The notes: generated from the sequence alone by a model not told the origin. A stretch of 64,000 nt of DNA from Volvox africanus (GCA_030268105.1 BSDZ01000078.1:5185001-5249000), one strand, 5' to 3'; counted from the stretch's first letter, positions 1 through 13,364 are shown. Numbers and translations are program-made.

Positions 1-573
1 GGTCGTACGGCACCGCAGGTACGAGCTGTTTTCAACTTGCAGAAATTGTCTAGTGTAGAAACTGTTTAGATTGGCGATGCATGCACGTATAAGAGAATGA
101 GAAGAAAAAAAAGTAATACCGCGAGGGCGAGGGCGAGGGCGGGGCGCTTTTCTTTCGAACATAAACAGGGATAAGAGACAATGGGGTGAGGGAACATTAG
201 GTTTCCAGGCCCACCCCGGTTGAGGGACAGGAAGGAGCTGGATTATGGATGCCTTACGGGAAGGAGTTTTGGGGCATCTGTATTTACGTGGCTGTACGCC
301 AGTGCCTGCCGACGTTTTCCTTGTTGTGAGGCCTTGACCATTGTCAGGCACAAATGCATTTCCTCGGACTTCCTTCAGACTGCCGTATGCCATAAGCGTA
401 CGGAGGGCGCTCGTGTTGGTAATTTGTTATGCCCAAGCGCCAGCGCGAAAGCGTACTTTCTTGCTCTCGTTTGTTGCTTCCATTCATTTTCGTCGATTGG
501 CCAATACACCGCACGCGCTTCAGTGTGTTCGCTGATTTCGCGCCGTTGGCTTCCCTTTCCCCTCGCCTCGCAG

Positions 574-1074
574 TGCAAGCGGCGGTGGCGGCTGATGCTC
601 AAGTGTGTCCCTGACCACCGAAACATGGAATTCGATGCTGTGCTGCAGTTTCTGATTGACAAGTACGCGCCGAAGCTGCGTTCGTTGCAGGCCCAGCATA
701 CGGAGCATCTCATGCACCAGCAGGAGACGCTGCATCAGATGTTGCACCTACAGGGCATGGGCCTGGTGCCCTCAACGGCTACTGCTGCGGGTGCGGATGG
801 TGCAGGCACGGATATGGGGGGGCATTTGGGTGTTGGGGGGGGCTTGGGCTCGCTGGATCCACAACAACAGCAGGCAGCAGCGGCAGCCGCTGCTGCGGCG
901 GCGGCGCTGGCAGGTCAGGCGGGCGCTGGCGGGGTGCTGGGGTTACCTGGACTGGACACCAATGCGGCCCATTTAGCGGCCGCGAGTCAGGAAATGCTGG
1001 CGGCAGCGGCAGCGGCGGCAGCCGCAGCTGCGGCGGCGGCAGCGGGAGGCCTAGATCCCGTAGCGGTGCGCTAA
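574..1074 (+). CDS. Last exon of an unrecognised protein with an Ala/Gln/Gly-rich tail
   Basis: A pyrimidine-rich stretch ending in CAG at 571-573 looks like a 3' splice site. From 574 an open frame runs to TAA at 1072-1074 (about 166 residues). It begins CKRRWRLMLKCVPDHRNMEF and continues with an amphipathic, Gln/His-rich helical part (residues about 20-65). The rest is low complexity: Gly-rich, then a poly-Gln and two poly-Ala runs, which are common in volvocine proteins. Codon use is GC-rich, like the real exons elsewhere in the window. Earlier exons would lie to the left, possibly outside the window; I could not place any with confidence in 1-573. I do not recognise the family. The gene is tail-to-tail with the CCDC57-like gene. 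An ATG at 625 lies in frame, so a much shorter single-exon reading is possible but less likely. Confidence 0.45.
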   Translation, partial: CKRRWRLMLKCVPDHRNMEFDAVLQFLIDKYAPKLRSLQAQHTEHLMHQQETLHQMLHLQGMGLVPSTATAAGADGAGTDMGGHLGVGGGLGSLDPQQQQAAAAAAAAAAALAGQAGAGGVLGLPGLDTNAAHLAAASQEMLAAAAAAAAAAAAAAAGGLDPVAVR

Positions 1075-3540
1075 GAACAACAACGCGGCACAGGTACCGC
1101 ATGCACCAGCCATGTTCAGCTGTCGCAGCACGTGCAACGGAATGCGTGCGATGTCAGGCGAATCCATCGTGGAGGGCCTTATGCCGGAGTGTTGGATTTA
1201 GGGTGCAGTATTAGACTGATACATGTTGGATCATGAATTGGTGGCAGGTAAACCATCCGGACTAAACATGGCTGCCGGGTGGGGTGAATGCGGGGTGGCG
1301 AGAACTAATTTGCACGCTACTTGTAAGCCGGGCACTTGTTATGGCAGTTTGCGCTGCTAATTATGGTAGATGGACGAGTTAGGACGCTTTAGGCCTGGGT
1401 CTGCATCCCAGTGGGGTTCCCTGCCAGGGTCGACCCAAGAGCTTGGATTCAGTTTTCAGTAGCTTGTAATACGAGCTTCAGGCGGATGGGAGAAGCCCCA
1501 GGCCCCCGGTGGCTGGTAGACCTGATAGACCTGGCCCCGGGCGGAAGTAGGCGTGCCCACATCCTTGTCGTTCCCTCATGCCTACGGGGTGGTTCTTGCG
1601 GATGTCCATGGCCAGGCAGGGCCACCGCTATCAGTAGGTGCATCACTGATTCTCGGGACGCTGTCACCTGCGTGGGCGGATGAGGATTACCTCACACCAT
1701 CACGACTAATCGTTGCGGCCAAGTGCGTATCAATGTCGGGAATGGAGTAGGGTGTTTCGTCTATTCATGGATGGTAGGAAGGACATGGGCCCGGGGGCCC
1801 CCTCTTGCGCTCGTCACCTCTGCAGAGCGGCGGGGGCTGGCAAGGGAGCAAGCCAGTGACAAGGGAACGGTGGCGGAGGTGCATCGGAAAATGTGTCCAG
1901 GGGCGTGCTGAGTTGCCACGTAACGAGGCGCGCGTGTGTGCGCTCTGGCCCGGCTCTGAGAGTATTGTTTGGCTTGCGCTGTGCCTTTTATAGGGTATCT
2001 CTTTTTTCTCTCCCTTTTTGGGGTGCTTCCGTTTGTTATCTTGGGTATCGTGGAGAGAGGGAAGCCATTAGCTAAGGGACTGACACTAGTGGTTTGGCGC
2101 TGTTGTGAACTTCGTGCATGAGAACAGACTGCGCTTCCAGGACCGGAATACAGAAGTGAAAGGGAGGGGGGGACTGCTTTGGGCGGTACCGCCCCTGCAC
2201 CTGCTGCGTGGTCTTGTAGGAGCTTTATGCTCGGACGTCGATGGGTTTGGAGATACGTTACGGGAGGAAAGTCGTATATGGCGTGAGGCGGCTAGGTGTT
2301 TATTTGTGTGTGTCTCTGGCGGTGGGGCCTCGGATTTGTGTTACTGGTCCTGCTGGCCTGCATGTTGAGTGCGGGCCGGATGGAGGGCGCAAGAGTTTGG
2401 GTGTAGGCGAATGGAGAGAAGATGATATATGATACTTCGGACGCGCATGGCTCTCTCGTGGCGCTGCTGCAGGATGGCGCTGCCTATGGCGTTTTACGAT
2501 AGTGGCAGGTAAAGACATTATTGCACGGCAATGCCTCATGATCTTCCTCACATGTTGCAGTGAAGGAAAGGTGTTGCTTGTCACGGTACGACAAGACTGC
2601 AGAGGTTGCGTTGTAAGGGATGTCAACGTCGTCAGGCGTCATAACCCTTGTGTGTAGAACCTTGGCAACCTTTCCAAGCCATGCGTCGCTTCCCAGCACA
2701 TATGAAAATATACCCTGCTATCGCTAACAAGTTGTGTTGTCAGCCTTATGCTCTGTAACCGCAGCCCCGTGGCCCCATAAAGATTCGTGCTCAGGATTCC
2801 TGTTCAGAGTATTCCTCATCCAACTCGCGCTCTTGTCCTATATCAGTCCCAGAACCCACCAGAATGTTAACAGACTAAGCGGTCCAATACTCACACTCAC
2901 GTGGCCTTGACCCCGAGCGTCACGTATCCCCTTGCGACCCCATTCCAGTAACCATTCTCATGCGTTTCACCGCAGCCCATAGCTAAGAACCCGTTACTAT
3001 ATCTTCTATTTCGCTGAGGTCTCCCACCTTCATTCCTCTCCCAGCGGCGCTTACACCTGCATACAGTGCTGCATGCTGCTCATGCGCGTATGGCAGCGCT
3101 TCCCACCCATTTAAGGTCCTAAGGATGCACTTCAATCCGCACCTTGTCCGCTTCATGCGGCCATTTCGGAGACTCCGAGGGTACGCCATAAATGCTACCC
3201 GCCTTCGGGCGCGCGCCCTGCCCCTGCTGCTATGTTGTTTGCTCTCTGTGCCCGCCCCTCACAGTGCGTCGCAGACACGGGTATGGCGCACGACCCGGTG
3301 AATTCAATCCAAACAGGCAGCGTTCCCAGCATTCGCGCCTCCTGTTCGTCGAACACCCTCGAGTTGAGATTCTTTGCTCTCTATTTCGCATGGTCCCCAG
3401 CGCCCCCATTTCCATCAACCCCGCTTCTGACCAGCATCGCTTTCCCAAGTAACCTTAATTGCGCGAAGGGTGCTGCGCCTCCCCTCGCCTCTAGCACAAA
3501 GCCTAAAACAACCTCTTGTAAACACGGGTCTCCTGACAGA
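1075..3540. other. Convergent intergenic region, no gene seen
   Basis: These 2.5 kb lie between the 3' ends of the + strand gene on the left and the CCDC57-like gene on the right. Open frames here are all short (at most about 110 codons), overlap on several frames, and have no conserved motif or matching splice sites. I read the stretch as untranslated 3' ends plus spacer. The far 3' exons of the CCDC57-like gene could extend into it if its last exon is spliced further. Confidence 0.5.
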
Positions 3541-6500
3541 TTACAACGTTGGCCAGCTGGTGGTGGTCACGCCACCCGCATCTTCCGCACCTCCCTCGTC
3601 GCGGACGACAGTGTAACTGCGCACTCGTTGCCGCAGCGCCGCTGCCGTCGCCACCGCAGCCGCCGCCTGGTTCTGATGCTGCTCTCGCCGACGGTGCAGG
3701 GCACGCAAAGCTGCCCTCTGGGACTGTGTCTCCCGGCCGGACGCTGTCAGTCCCAACGGGGGGGCCGCGCGGGCCGGTGCCGCCGGCACCGGGCCGACCG
3801 TGAGTGTGGCCTCAGTACCTGGTGGACGGTCCTCACCGCCCTCGGTGTTGCTTGCAGCAGCAGCGGCGGCGGCGGCGGCAAGGTCAAAGGTGGTCACCAG
3901 CGAGCGGGAGTGACTCGGGTCAGGATTGGAGTGCAGTCTCATCTGGTTATGTCGAACATAATTTGCATTGGTACTGTGACTGGGGACGTTGCCGGGGCGC
4001 GGCGGAGATTGAGATGCTGACCGGCGAAGGGAGCGGGCATCATCGAAGGCAACGCGCCTACGAAGGGAGGGGGATGCAACCGGGAAGAGCCCTCGGGGCG
4101 CTCAGCGACGCAATTGTATGGGAACCCAGATGCAGCCCATTTCATATCTTCTCGTAGAGGTAACTTCAGAAAGTCACCGACACGCGGCAAGCACCACTTC
4201 ACACAAGAGCATAATCCCAAACTGCCCATGTCCCAAGAACAGGAACAGGACAGGGATACGTGCAAAAGTGCAAGATGTCGTGTGAGTGTCCATCCATTTG
4301 ACTGCATGAGCAACAGCCTGCCAAACACACAACGTCAGACGGACCACATCGTACCTTGTGGGAGGAGATGTCGAGCGACCAGCAGGCTTCCCGCTGTGAT
4401 TGCTGCCGCCTTCCTCTGCGCCGCTGTCTGCGCTTTCACGCCCTCGCTGCTCACCCCCTTTCACCACACGGTCAGCTCCGTCAGCTGCGCCTGGCAAAGG
4501 CTGCACCGGGAGCCAATACGGCATACCCGACCCCGGCAGCACGCCACCAGCCGGTAATACACCCCAGGGGCTCACCAGGCCGTACGGATACTGATAGCCG
4601 TACAAGCCTCCATCAATGGAGCCCCCAACCGGCGGGTTTTGGGATGGCACGAATACGGGAAGCAGCGTGGCTAGGGACGTGGGGGAGGTCTGGATTGGGC
4701 TTGACGGCAGTGATGACGCCGCTGTCGCTGCTGTAACCAATGGCAGCGAGCGCAGTGGACTGTTGACGGGAAGAGATGCGCCGAATGTAGGGCTCGGCGG
4801 CGACATGAAATCCTGCGGGGAGGAGGTTAAAGAGCCCTAAATATGATGCCTGTAATAGGTGGATGCCCCGGGGGCAACTGGGGACATGGAACCCGCCGAA
4901 GCGCTGTCCGGTTGGTTCACAATGGCGGGGAAGAAAACCTGCCGAGCTGCCGGCACTTTGGAAGGGAATTGCAAGGGGTCACCTCCCACATGTAGAGCGG
5001 CTGTCCTAGCCCTTGCCTGACACATCTCCCCTCATCTTCTCTTTTCCGCTTTCTTCCGCTTGCCTCGCCTGTCCCGCCTTCCTTCAGTTTCCTTCCACGA
5101 CCTCTGTTCTCTCCCTTGAGTTGCATCCCTTGAGCGCCCGAAGGCGGTCTGTCGCGGAACGACTCCCCCTAACCCCATGGCGTCCCCCCATCGATCAGCA
5201 TTAGCAGGATGGACGGTGAGAATCCCCGCGGTGAGTCACCCAAGCAGCTGTGGGCTGCATCGGCTAGGGCCGCTGTTTCCCTGACCCTGCGCTGCTCGCT
5301 GCTCGCCCACCTGCTTTCGCCAAGGCAGCCCGGGAATATTGAGCTCCCCATCAGTTGGCGGCGGCGGCAGCAGTGCCCCGCCAGCTGCAGCTGCCGCCGA
5401 TGTGCTCATCAGCGCCGCCAATTGCATTGCGTACCTGTCACGCTGCGCCCGCACCTCACCGCTCAGTTCCATTAACTTTTCGTTCTCTGCGCGAGCGGCT
5501 GCCAGCTGCGAGCGGGAGCGGTCCAAGTCCTGCTGCAGCTGTTGCACTTTTTCCGCCATCGGCAACTCCGCCGTCGCTGTCGGCCTAGTTGCGCCGGCGT
5601 CAGCATCGGCGTCAGCATCGGGGTCAGCATCGGCGTCAGCGGATACCGTATTACCCTTGTCAAGGGCTCCCAACATATCGAAAAGCGCGAACCCAGCGAC
5701 GGTACCAGTCCCCGCCGCCTCTGCTGCCACAGCTGCCCCCGCCGCTGTCGCGGCTTGGGACTGCATGACGCGTCGACGAAGGATCCTATTGGCCATTGTC
5801 AACTCCTTGACACGTTGCCTCAAGAAGGTCACCTCCGCAGCTGCAGCGGCGGCAGCCGCGGTGGCGCGCTGCCCTGGGCTGGCGGTGCTAGGCCCCACAC
5901 CTGCGGCTGCTCCCGGGGGCATCGTCACCGCTATTGTCGTCCCGGACGCAGTGGCAGCGGTGGCGGTGGCAGTGTTGACGGCAGCGCGTGCAGTCTGCAA
6001 CTGTCTCTGAAGGAGCTCCATGTGTTCCAAGGTCTGAGGGCGGTGGTGGAAGCGCAGGCTCTGGTTATCAAGTTCCCAGTCCTCCTTGCATCTCGACGAC
6101 GAAGCCTGGCCATACTACGCTTAAAAACTTAACCTTGCTTTCCTATTTTAATGCAGGAACTAAGTTCGTACTTTGTTTGGCCTCTGCAGAAACACACAGG
6201 GGCGCACCTGCTGCATGTCTCGGTCGCTCTCCTGAAGCTCCGCCATCAGCGCCGCAGCATTCAGCTGCGCTCCCACGCCCCCTGGACCTATGGAAACGTC
6301 CCGAGGACCTTCGCCAGTCTCTAAAACACCACCGCCACCGCCGCTGCCGACAGGCCAGGCCATACCCTGCTGCTGCTGCATGAACACACTGTCCGCCGCC
6401 GCACCCGCAGCCACCTGAAGTGCTTCCATTTCAGAGCGCATCACCGCCAAGGTGCTGCGCAGCCGTTGGTTTTCCGCCTCCGCCTCTGCCAGGGCCGCCT

Positions 6501-9500
6501 CCGCCGCGGCGGCGGCACTGCCCATCAAAGCGAGGGGAAGACTTTCAGGCAGAATGAAGAAGGCCAACAACCGAGGCAGGTATTCCATCCGTGGCGAGGG
6601 TCAAGTCGGGAAGCCGGAAATCATTTGTAGTCCCTGCGCAAGAACTGGCAGTCCAAAGTCCCCCAACCCATCTCTCTTTTTATCTCTCTTGTAGCTAATA
6701 CCTGCACTACCTTAGACTTCGCTTTGTTACGCAATTTACCTCACCTGTTACCCGTTCCAGTGCCCTGCGACCCAGCCCCCGCTGCCCCTGGTTGTTGCTG
6801 TTGCTGCTGCGGGCCCTCTGCGGGGCCGAGTCGGGAACGTTGAAGCGGGCGCAGTAAGCTGTCGAGTCCCTCTTTGGAGCTTCGGAGGAACTGGGCAGCG
6901 CGGGCTGCGGCTGCTGCTGCGGCCGTAGCAGCCGCAGCGGGGCTCCAAGAGCTCCGCGGAAAGGAGTCCTGAGGGTCCGAGTGAACGGGGCCGGAGAGGG
7001 CCCCCCGGTGCAGCGGGTGTTGGTACCGTACAGCACGCGAGGCAGCAGCTATCTTTTAATCAATTGCAACGTATTCCATCCACAGGTGAGGAGGAGGGTG
7101 TCCCAAAATATCAAGACAAGCGAGCGGCACCAGCATGTTCATTCCACAAGCGGGATCAATTGTTCTATTCGGTTACGATAATCGAATCGAACACATGGCA
7201 TGGATGGACATTGTGCAGCAGCAGCACCAGCTCTTGGAGCGGCTTCGTGCTGGGCCCGGAATCACCGCACAGCGCATGTTGCGCTTCCCGCGTCCCAAGG
7301 GAGCTCCAACGGTGGCAGACACAAGATGAGCTGTCGGCTAATGTTGGGCTAAAACCTCCGTACTGCTTTTAAAAGCCCCCAAACGAAGCCACCCCCTGTG
7401 ATCCTTATGCATGTGTCACCTTCATATGTCACAACACAGCTAAGCGCCCTTCTTTCTCCTATGCACCCCGATCCACCTGTAAGCCCCCTACAGCAGCACC
7501 TCCTGCCGACAAGGGTCCCAGCCAGAAGGACGCGGAGCTGCGAGGTGAGGGCGGCAGATCCAGTAGCGTAGATGGGCCGAAGTCAGGCAGCGAGTCATGC
7601 GACTCCTGCGCAGGATAAGGGAAAGAGAATGGGTAGTATACGGCATTGAGAGGCGGATAAGGGATGCATGAGACGATAGGAATGCATAGGCGGGGAACCG
7701 AGATGTTGCGGCCGGGGAGGTCCGAGGTCTGTGGAATTCGACAGTGCTAGGGATGAGGCCTCTGAAGGTCAGAGGCCTGCCACGGATCATGCAGCCATTT
7801 GGAAGCGTCACTAAGCCGCGCTTGAAGACTGTGGAGGCCAAAGGCCATTGGCATCCTCGTCTATCACGAAACGGCTTATGACATGTAAAGGTTCACATCA
7901 CAGAACTCAATAAAAATTGGATGCCCAAACCTGTGCTATCCCACCGCCATCCCCGTCCCCACACATAAAGACATTCCTGCAACGCCGCGATGGTAAGTGC
8001 TGTTGGTCTGCCGGCCATATACTGACGCTGCAGACCGCCTGCCCCCGGCCGTGAGGGCGACGGCGGCAGTTCGCCATCCGCAGGCTCCAGGTTCGATGTG
8101 GTCACAGTGGCGGTAGCGGCAGAAGTGGTGCCGGTCCCACTGGCAGCAATGTCATCGACGCCTCCTGCGAATCCAGCCTGCGCCGCCGCTTCCCGCGTTG
8201 CTGCTCCCCGCTGTTGGAAAGCCACCAATTGCTCCTGAGCACAGTTTAGGGCAACAACCCGAACCGGCAGAATGAACAGGAGCGGGTATGGAAATACCGG
8301 TCAGGACCCCAAGCGATTTCCGGCATCTTTCCGGCGCAGCGACGCGAAACTAAGAGGATAGGAGGCGCAGCTTTGTAAATATGCGGCGAATGAGAACCTC
8401 TGCATGTTTGAGAGTTGGGGAGAAAACATGTTCGGTTAGGGGGGAGGGGGGGGGGAATAATGGAGACCCTTGATGTGTTACGTCTCTCGTGCGCCCATGC
8501 GGCCCCCGTTATATGCGGGTTGCGGGTCTGCTGGGGCGGCCACGGCCGGCCGGCCCCAGCGGGGTTGCAGCACGATCACTGCACCCTGACGCCCAACCGC
8601 ATCTTAGCCGTTTACACACACTCCACCTATTGCCCCGCCGTGTCCACTATTTCGTACGCCCTGGTCCTCACCCTGGCTGCCTCAAGGTCCCGGTGCCTTG
8701 CCTCCAGGGAAGTTCTAGCTTCTGTCAGCTTCTCACGCAGCTGCCGTATCTCATGCCCCTGCGCACTGGCGGCGTCCCGCAGTCGTCGCTCCTGCGGGTG
8801 TTTTTGTTTTTGCGTTTCGGAAGGTTGAGGGAATCAGGGCCCCATCGTGATGAAAGGGGGGACGGAAGGGGAGGAGCTGGGGCTCTTACGAGATCAGCTG
8901 GGGAACCAAGGGGCTCGAAGGGGCAGCGTTGAGCTGAAAAGAAGCATCATGGTGTGACGCAAGCCATCACCTCGTATATTTAGTCCTCCCGAAATCACTT
9001 TGCAGGCCATACCCACCAACTGTAAACCCATCCGAAGACAAACGCATGGACAGCAAACACAGGCAACAACCTAGCCGACTGAAATAATTGGCTTTGACCG
9101 GCTCGGTCCTGATCCAGCCAGTTGTCCCTCGGCCCATGTGGTGCCCGTGGGTCCCTGTGACTGCGTCACTCGCTTCCTACACCCCAGCCGAACCCACCGC
9201 GTCATTTCGGTCTCTCCGCAATGCAGCCGCCTCTGCCCGCTCCGTCCCAAGCTGCAGCTCGAAGGCCGCAACCTTGGGCCGATGGGTGACGGAATTTCGA
9301 AGAAATATCAGCTAGCAATTAGTCGCACTGTGGACAGGTAAAAGCGTGTTTCGGAGCGGAGCGGAGCGGAGCCCTACGCACGAGCTTACAGCCGACATAG
9401 GTCCTCAGATACGTCCCTACATGGGATATTCTGGGAAAAGCAGGGCTCTGTGCTATGGGGACGTGGGTGGAGGTCGAGACGGGACTGATAACTCGGTAAC

Positions 9501-12500
9501 GGTGATGGAGACACGGTTTCCTAATGACACATGGCATGCGTCTTGTGACGCCCCCTCGGAACCCCCTCGCACCAAGGCCCCCACCTACCTCATCCTTCAC
9601 TACCCGAAGCTGTGTGCGCAGCTCCGAGACCTCCGCTTCTAGCTGAGCATTTCGTCCTGTGACGGGTGCCGGCTGGGAATGAGATGTGAATGGGGAAGTT
9701 CCAAAACACAACGATGTAGGAACCGAAACGGCCTGGCGATGTTTCCAGGTGTGGGAGAGTTTGAATGCGGCAGCAGGCGCAGCCACATCGGGTCTACCAG
9801 TTCGTTGTGATGATATGGAGTAGGTTACTTACAATGCGTGACCGCCGCACTATGGGAGTTAGATCATCGGGTCAACAATCATGAGACGCGCCTGACCACC
9901 CCCAGATCTTCCCCCATCGAACCACCTGCTTCCCTAGACCCAGACACATCCATCGCAGCTTTGCCTGTAGCCATCCCCCTTTTTGACATCTGAACGAAGG
10001 AGGTCACCTTCCTTCATCCCCACCCGTGGCTGCCTCCATGCGGCTCCGCAACGCTACGACTTCCTCTCCGTGTCGCATTTGCAGGAGTGCAATATCCTCC
10101 AGACATCGAATCCGCAACTCCTCGAGGCACTGCTGCGCCGTGGACAGCTGCTCAGCCAGCTGGGAGCGGTACAACTCGTATGATTCCGTTGCCGCCTGGA
10201 GGGATACAGCAAGGCCAGCGCAAGAGTAGCTTTCACCAGGGTCTGGGGTTTGGCCAGAGCGTCTGCGGGTTGAGATTGGCTTTCCGAACACAGGGTCCGA
10301 GCCCTGGAACATCTGAAGAAATTGGACCACATCAACGATACCCTCGTTATCCCACACTCATTCAGCCGCGTCTCCACGCTGCATCACCGCACCTGCAGCT
10401 TGCGCTCCGCGTCAGTGCTCTGCTGTTGGAGCTGCCGCACGGTAGCGTCGTGTTCCCGTGATCGTGCCTCCAGCTCGAGATCCAAGCCGCGCAGTGCCAC
10501 CTCGTGGTCTCGAATAGTGGCCCGGGCTGCCTGCGGGAAATGGTGGAAGTGAGGCGGCCCCCAAAAGAGGCTTATTCATATTTGGGTTGAGCGCCCAGGC
10601 AGAAAGCATGAGATGGGTACGTGCAATGGGAGGCCGTTGCCTGTGGGTTACGAAGATTACATGGCAAGAACTGTGATGGATGAAAGGGCAGGGAGATGTG
10701 ACACATCTGAAATCGGAATAAAGCAAACATTATGACAGAGGCTACGGAGGAACGCAGCTTCTGAGACCGACAGTCGGTAGGACAACGCGTAGGAACGTGC
10801 TAGTAACGAGCGCCAATAAACTGATGATAGAGGTTTCCAAAAACTAAAACCCAGACGTAATCTGATCTGAAAACATCTCGCGGACCTGGGTGGATGTGGA
10901 CTTTGTGTGCACTTAGATATGGATGCAGATGTGGAAGGGTTAAGAGCTGTATGGATCGGGTAGACCCCTAGATACCTAGGGCACACACACCTAGAGCATA
11001 CACATAAACCTGAGGTAAAGTAACAGCACAGGGACTTTCGGGGCCCCTTGCCGCACAGCTCACATCGGCCTGCTGTAGGGCTTGTGCCTCTCGGGCAGCC
11101 ACCTGCTGGAGCTCCTGCTGCCGCTGCTCCGCCAGCTGTGATGCTGTGGCAGCAGCCTAGGTATGTGTGTGAGGGGGAGGGAGAGAGGGAGGGAGGGAAG
11201 AGAGAGTTCATAGCAGTGAAAAGGAGGCATCGTGTATTCCTAAACCGGTAGCGAGGGGAATGCTGTGCGGCGAAGCTTCGCACCCTTGTTTGTGTCCCAC
11301 CGGGTTTTCCACACGGCTCTGGGATCCAGAGGCAGCCACCTATCTGGAGCAGCTCCATCGCTTGGCCCACGTGCACGGATCCGGCGTTCTCCAAAACCGT
11401 GTCTATTACACACCTACACACACGCTCCCACACATGGCCATTGTAAAGCCCAGTCAGACCCGCACACGCTTCCACACCTGCTTGAGCTGCTCTACTTCCG
11501 CCTGCATCACCGCTTGCACCTCCTGCAGTTGCTGCTGAAAGGCCGCGTTCAACGCCGCCCTTTGCCGTTCCGCCTGCTGCCGTGCCTCCTCCAACTCACG
11601 CTGTAAGCATAATAAATAATAAGCAGAAAGACAAAAAGAGGCCTCAATTCGCGTAAGACGGATACCAGGCTCGCGGGCGGGTCTGCCCGAATGGCGCGGG
11701 CTTTTGGGAGATAACGCCAAACCCCAATTCAGTTACTGTTTACGGTGCTGCGGTGTACTGCCCCACCTGCAGCGCCCTGCGAACCGTTTCCGCCTGTTCC
11801 CGCTGCCGCATGAGAGCTTCTGTCCTGCCAAGCCTCTCCTCTTCCAGCAGCTGGGTCAGCTCTGCTCGCTTGGCAACCAACACAAAGCTCTGCTGCTCCG
11901 CCGCAGCACGGGCAGACCGAAGCTCTGTGCACGAGGTGGATAAGGCGGGTAACACTACTTAGGCATTCAAGACGCACGCGGGGCACAAAGAGAGAGAGAG
12001 AGTCACGTGCGTTGTGAGCAAGACACACCGGCCTAAAAAGGGTTGAAGAAGATGTCCTACCTTTTTCAGCGCACCTACGTATGTGGAATAAGCGCAAGAA
12101 ACAAGTCAAAAGCATGCTACGGTTACCTTCCTAGGCAACGGGCGCGCACACATTGACGCGCATAAGTACAGCGTGTTCACAGTGCAGACAACTAGCATAG
12201 CCTGGCATAGCAAAGCCAAAAAAACCCAGAAGCCACCAGCCAGCTCTCCCAGCGCGCTTGACGTAGGACAGACCGCAGCAGCTCATCTTACAGCGCGCTA
12301 TACACACACGACTCCTTGCATAATCCACTGCAAGAGGGTCCACCCTGCCCAGTGTAGGGTTTAGGGAAGGAGCCGCTAACCTAGGCAAGTTAGGTGAATT
12401 GGGCGCCACGGATGAGTGGCTGAGCACCGCCAACGATCCCCAGAATCCAGTCAGAAGAACGACTCGTTTAGCTTATATCAATTTTGCGCAGTGCAAAACT

Positions 12501-13364
12501 GAGGGGATCTTGCACACGAATGACCTTTTCCTTTTTAACTAGCGGCACCCGATTCTATAGGGACCACGGACCAGGTCCCCCGCAAACGCCAGCTGACCAC
12601 CGGAACCCCAGGGCCCCGTCCCTCACAGCGATCAGCGAACAAACGCTCTCGCTGGACCGTTTCCATGTGCCTTACCAGCCTCTAGCTCAGTCACAAGCTG
12701 CTCAAGCTCCGTAACCCTTCCCCGCAACGCCGTCTCCTGCACCTGGCTCTGCACAGACGCCTCGTCATATGCAGCAAGTTCTTCATCCCGCTGGCGCAAC
12801 AGATCCAGGTTGTAGGTGAAGTCGGACGTAAGTACCTCCAACTGGCATACCATTATGAGAGGATGGGTGAGAGGGGGAAAGTTAGGCATAGGCCATGCAA
12901 GAGCACCTGGGAACCCCGCCGCACTAGCCATTGTTCATCCCTTCCGTGCCCCCTGGGTGACCGTACTGTGCCGGGTAAAGCTCATTAGATAATAATAAAA
13001 CATAAAGACGCCATTGCGGAGAGTGTCCGTTGGCTTACGTAGCAGTTCAAGGTACGGAAAGCTATAATAAAAATAGCTTTTACTTTGCCACTGAACCTGG
13101 TACTCCTAATTTATATTTTGGCCTTATAGCGCTTATGGCGCACCTGCTCATTAAGGGTGTTGATTTCCCGCTCCCGGGCAGCTACCTGTAATGGAGTGTT
13201 GGAGACGGGGCCAGGGGGGAGGGGCTCATGGCGCCCTGCGTACCCAAGTCATAGAGTTTCAATAGTTAAGGCCAAACCTGCTGCTCCAGAGATTGTAGGG
13301 TCCTGTTTCTGAGCTCCGTCAGCTCCCTTTCCCTCTCTTGGAGTTGCTCCAGGCTGTCGGACAT
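3541..13364 (-). CDS. CCDC57: CCDC57-like coiled-coil protein (centriole/centriolar satellite type)
   Basis: Eighteen exons join in phase to about 1262 residues: 13364-13278, 13185-13144, 12841-12676, 11924-11767, 11600-11478, 11156-11064, 10530-10393, 10195-10024, 9656-9589, 9272-9198, 8791-8672, 8234-7965, 7605-7477, 6968-6745, 6517-6208, 6033-5311, 4812-4355, 3973-3541. A TAA lies in frame two codons before the ATG. Residues 1-414 are almost unbroken coiled coil. The start of exon 3, LEVLTSDFTYNLDLLRQRDE followed by ELAAYDEA, closely resembles the N-terminal signature of animal CCDC57 (DFVYNLQVLEERDLELERYD), a protein of centriolar satellites and microtubule organisation. Shorter coils recur near 625-660, 790-815, 880-925 and 1205-1240, separated by Ala/Gly/Pro-rich linkers, including an Ala-Asp repeat coded by a 12-nt tandem repeat at about 5600-5641. 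Human CCDC57 is about 916 residues, so this is longer. Gene existence is firm; orthology rests on the N-terminal signature. A possible extra exon lies near 4948-4842. The last exon is the least certain. Confidence 0.72.

Noticed and set aside
5339..6010. 223-codon + strand frame opposite exon 16 of the CCDC57-like gene
   Set aside because: It is the antisense shadow of a GC-rich coding exon with Ala-rich repeats.
9352..9372. GGAGC pentamer run
   Set aside because: Only about four units in an intron; a trivial simple repeat.
10657..11475. 272-codon open frame on the - strand
   Set aside because: It runs through introns 5-6 of the CCDC57-like gene and across exon 6 in a different frame; composition is unlike a protein and no motif is present.
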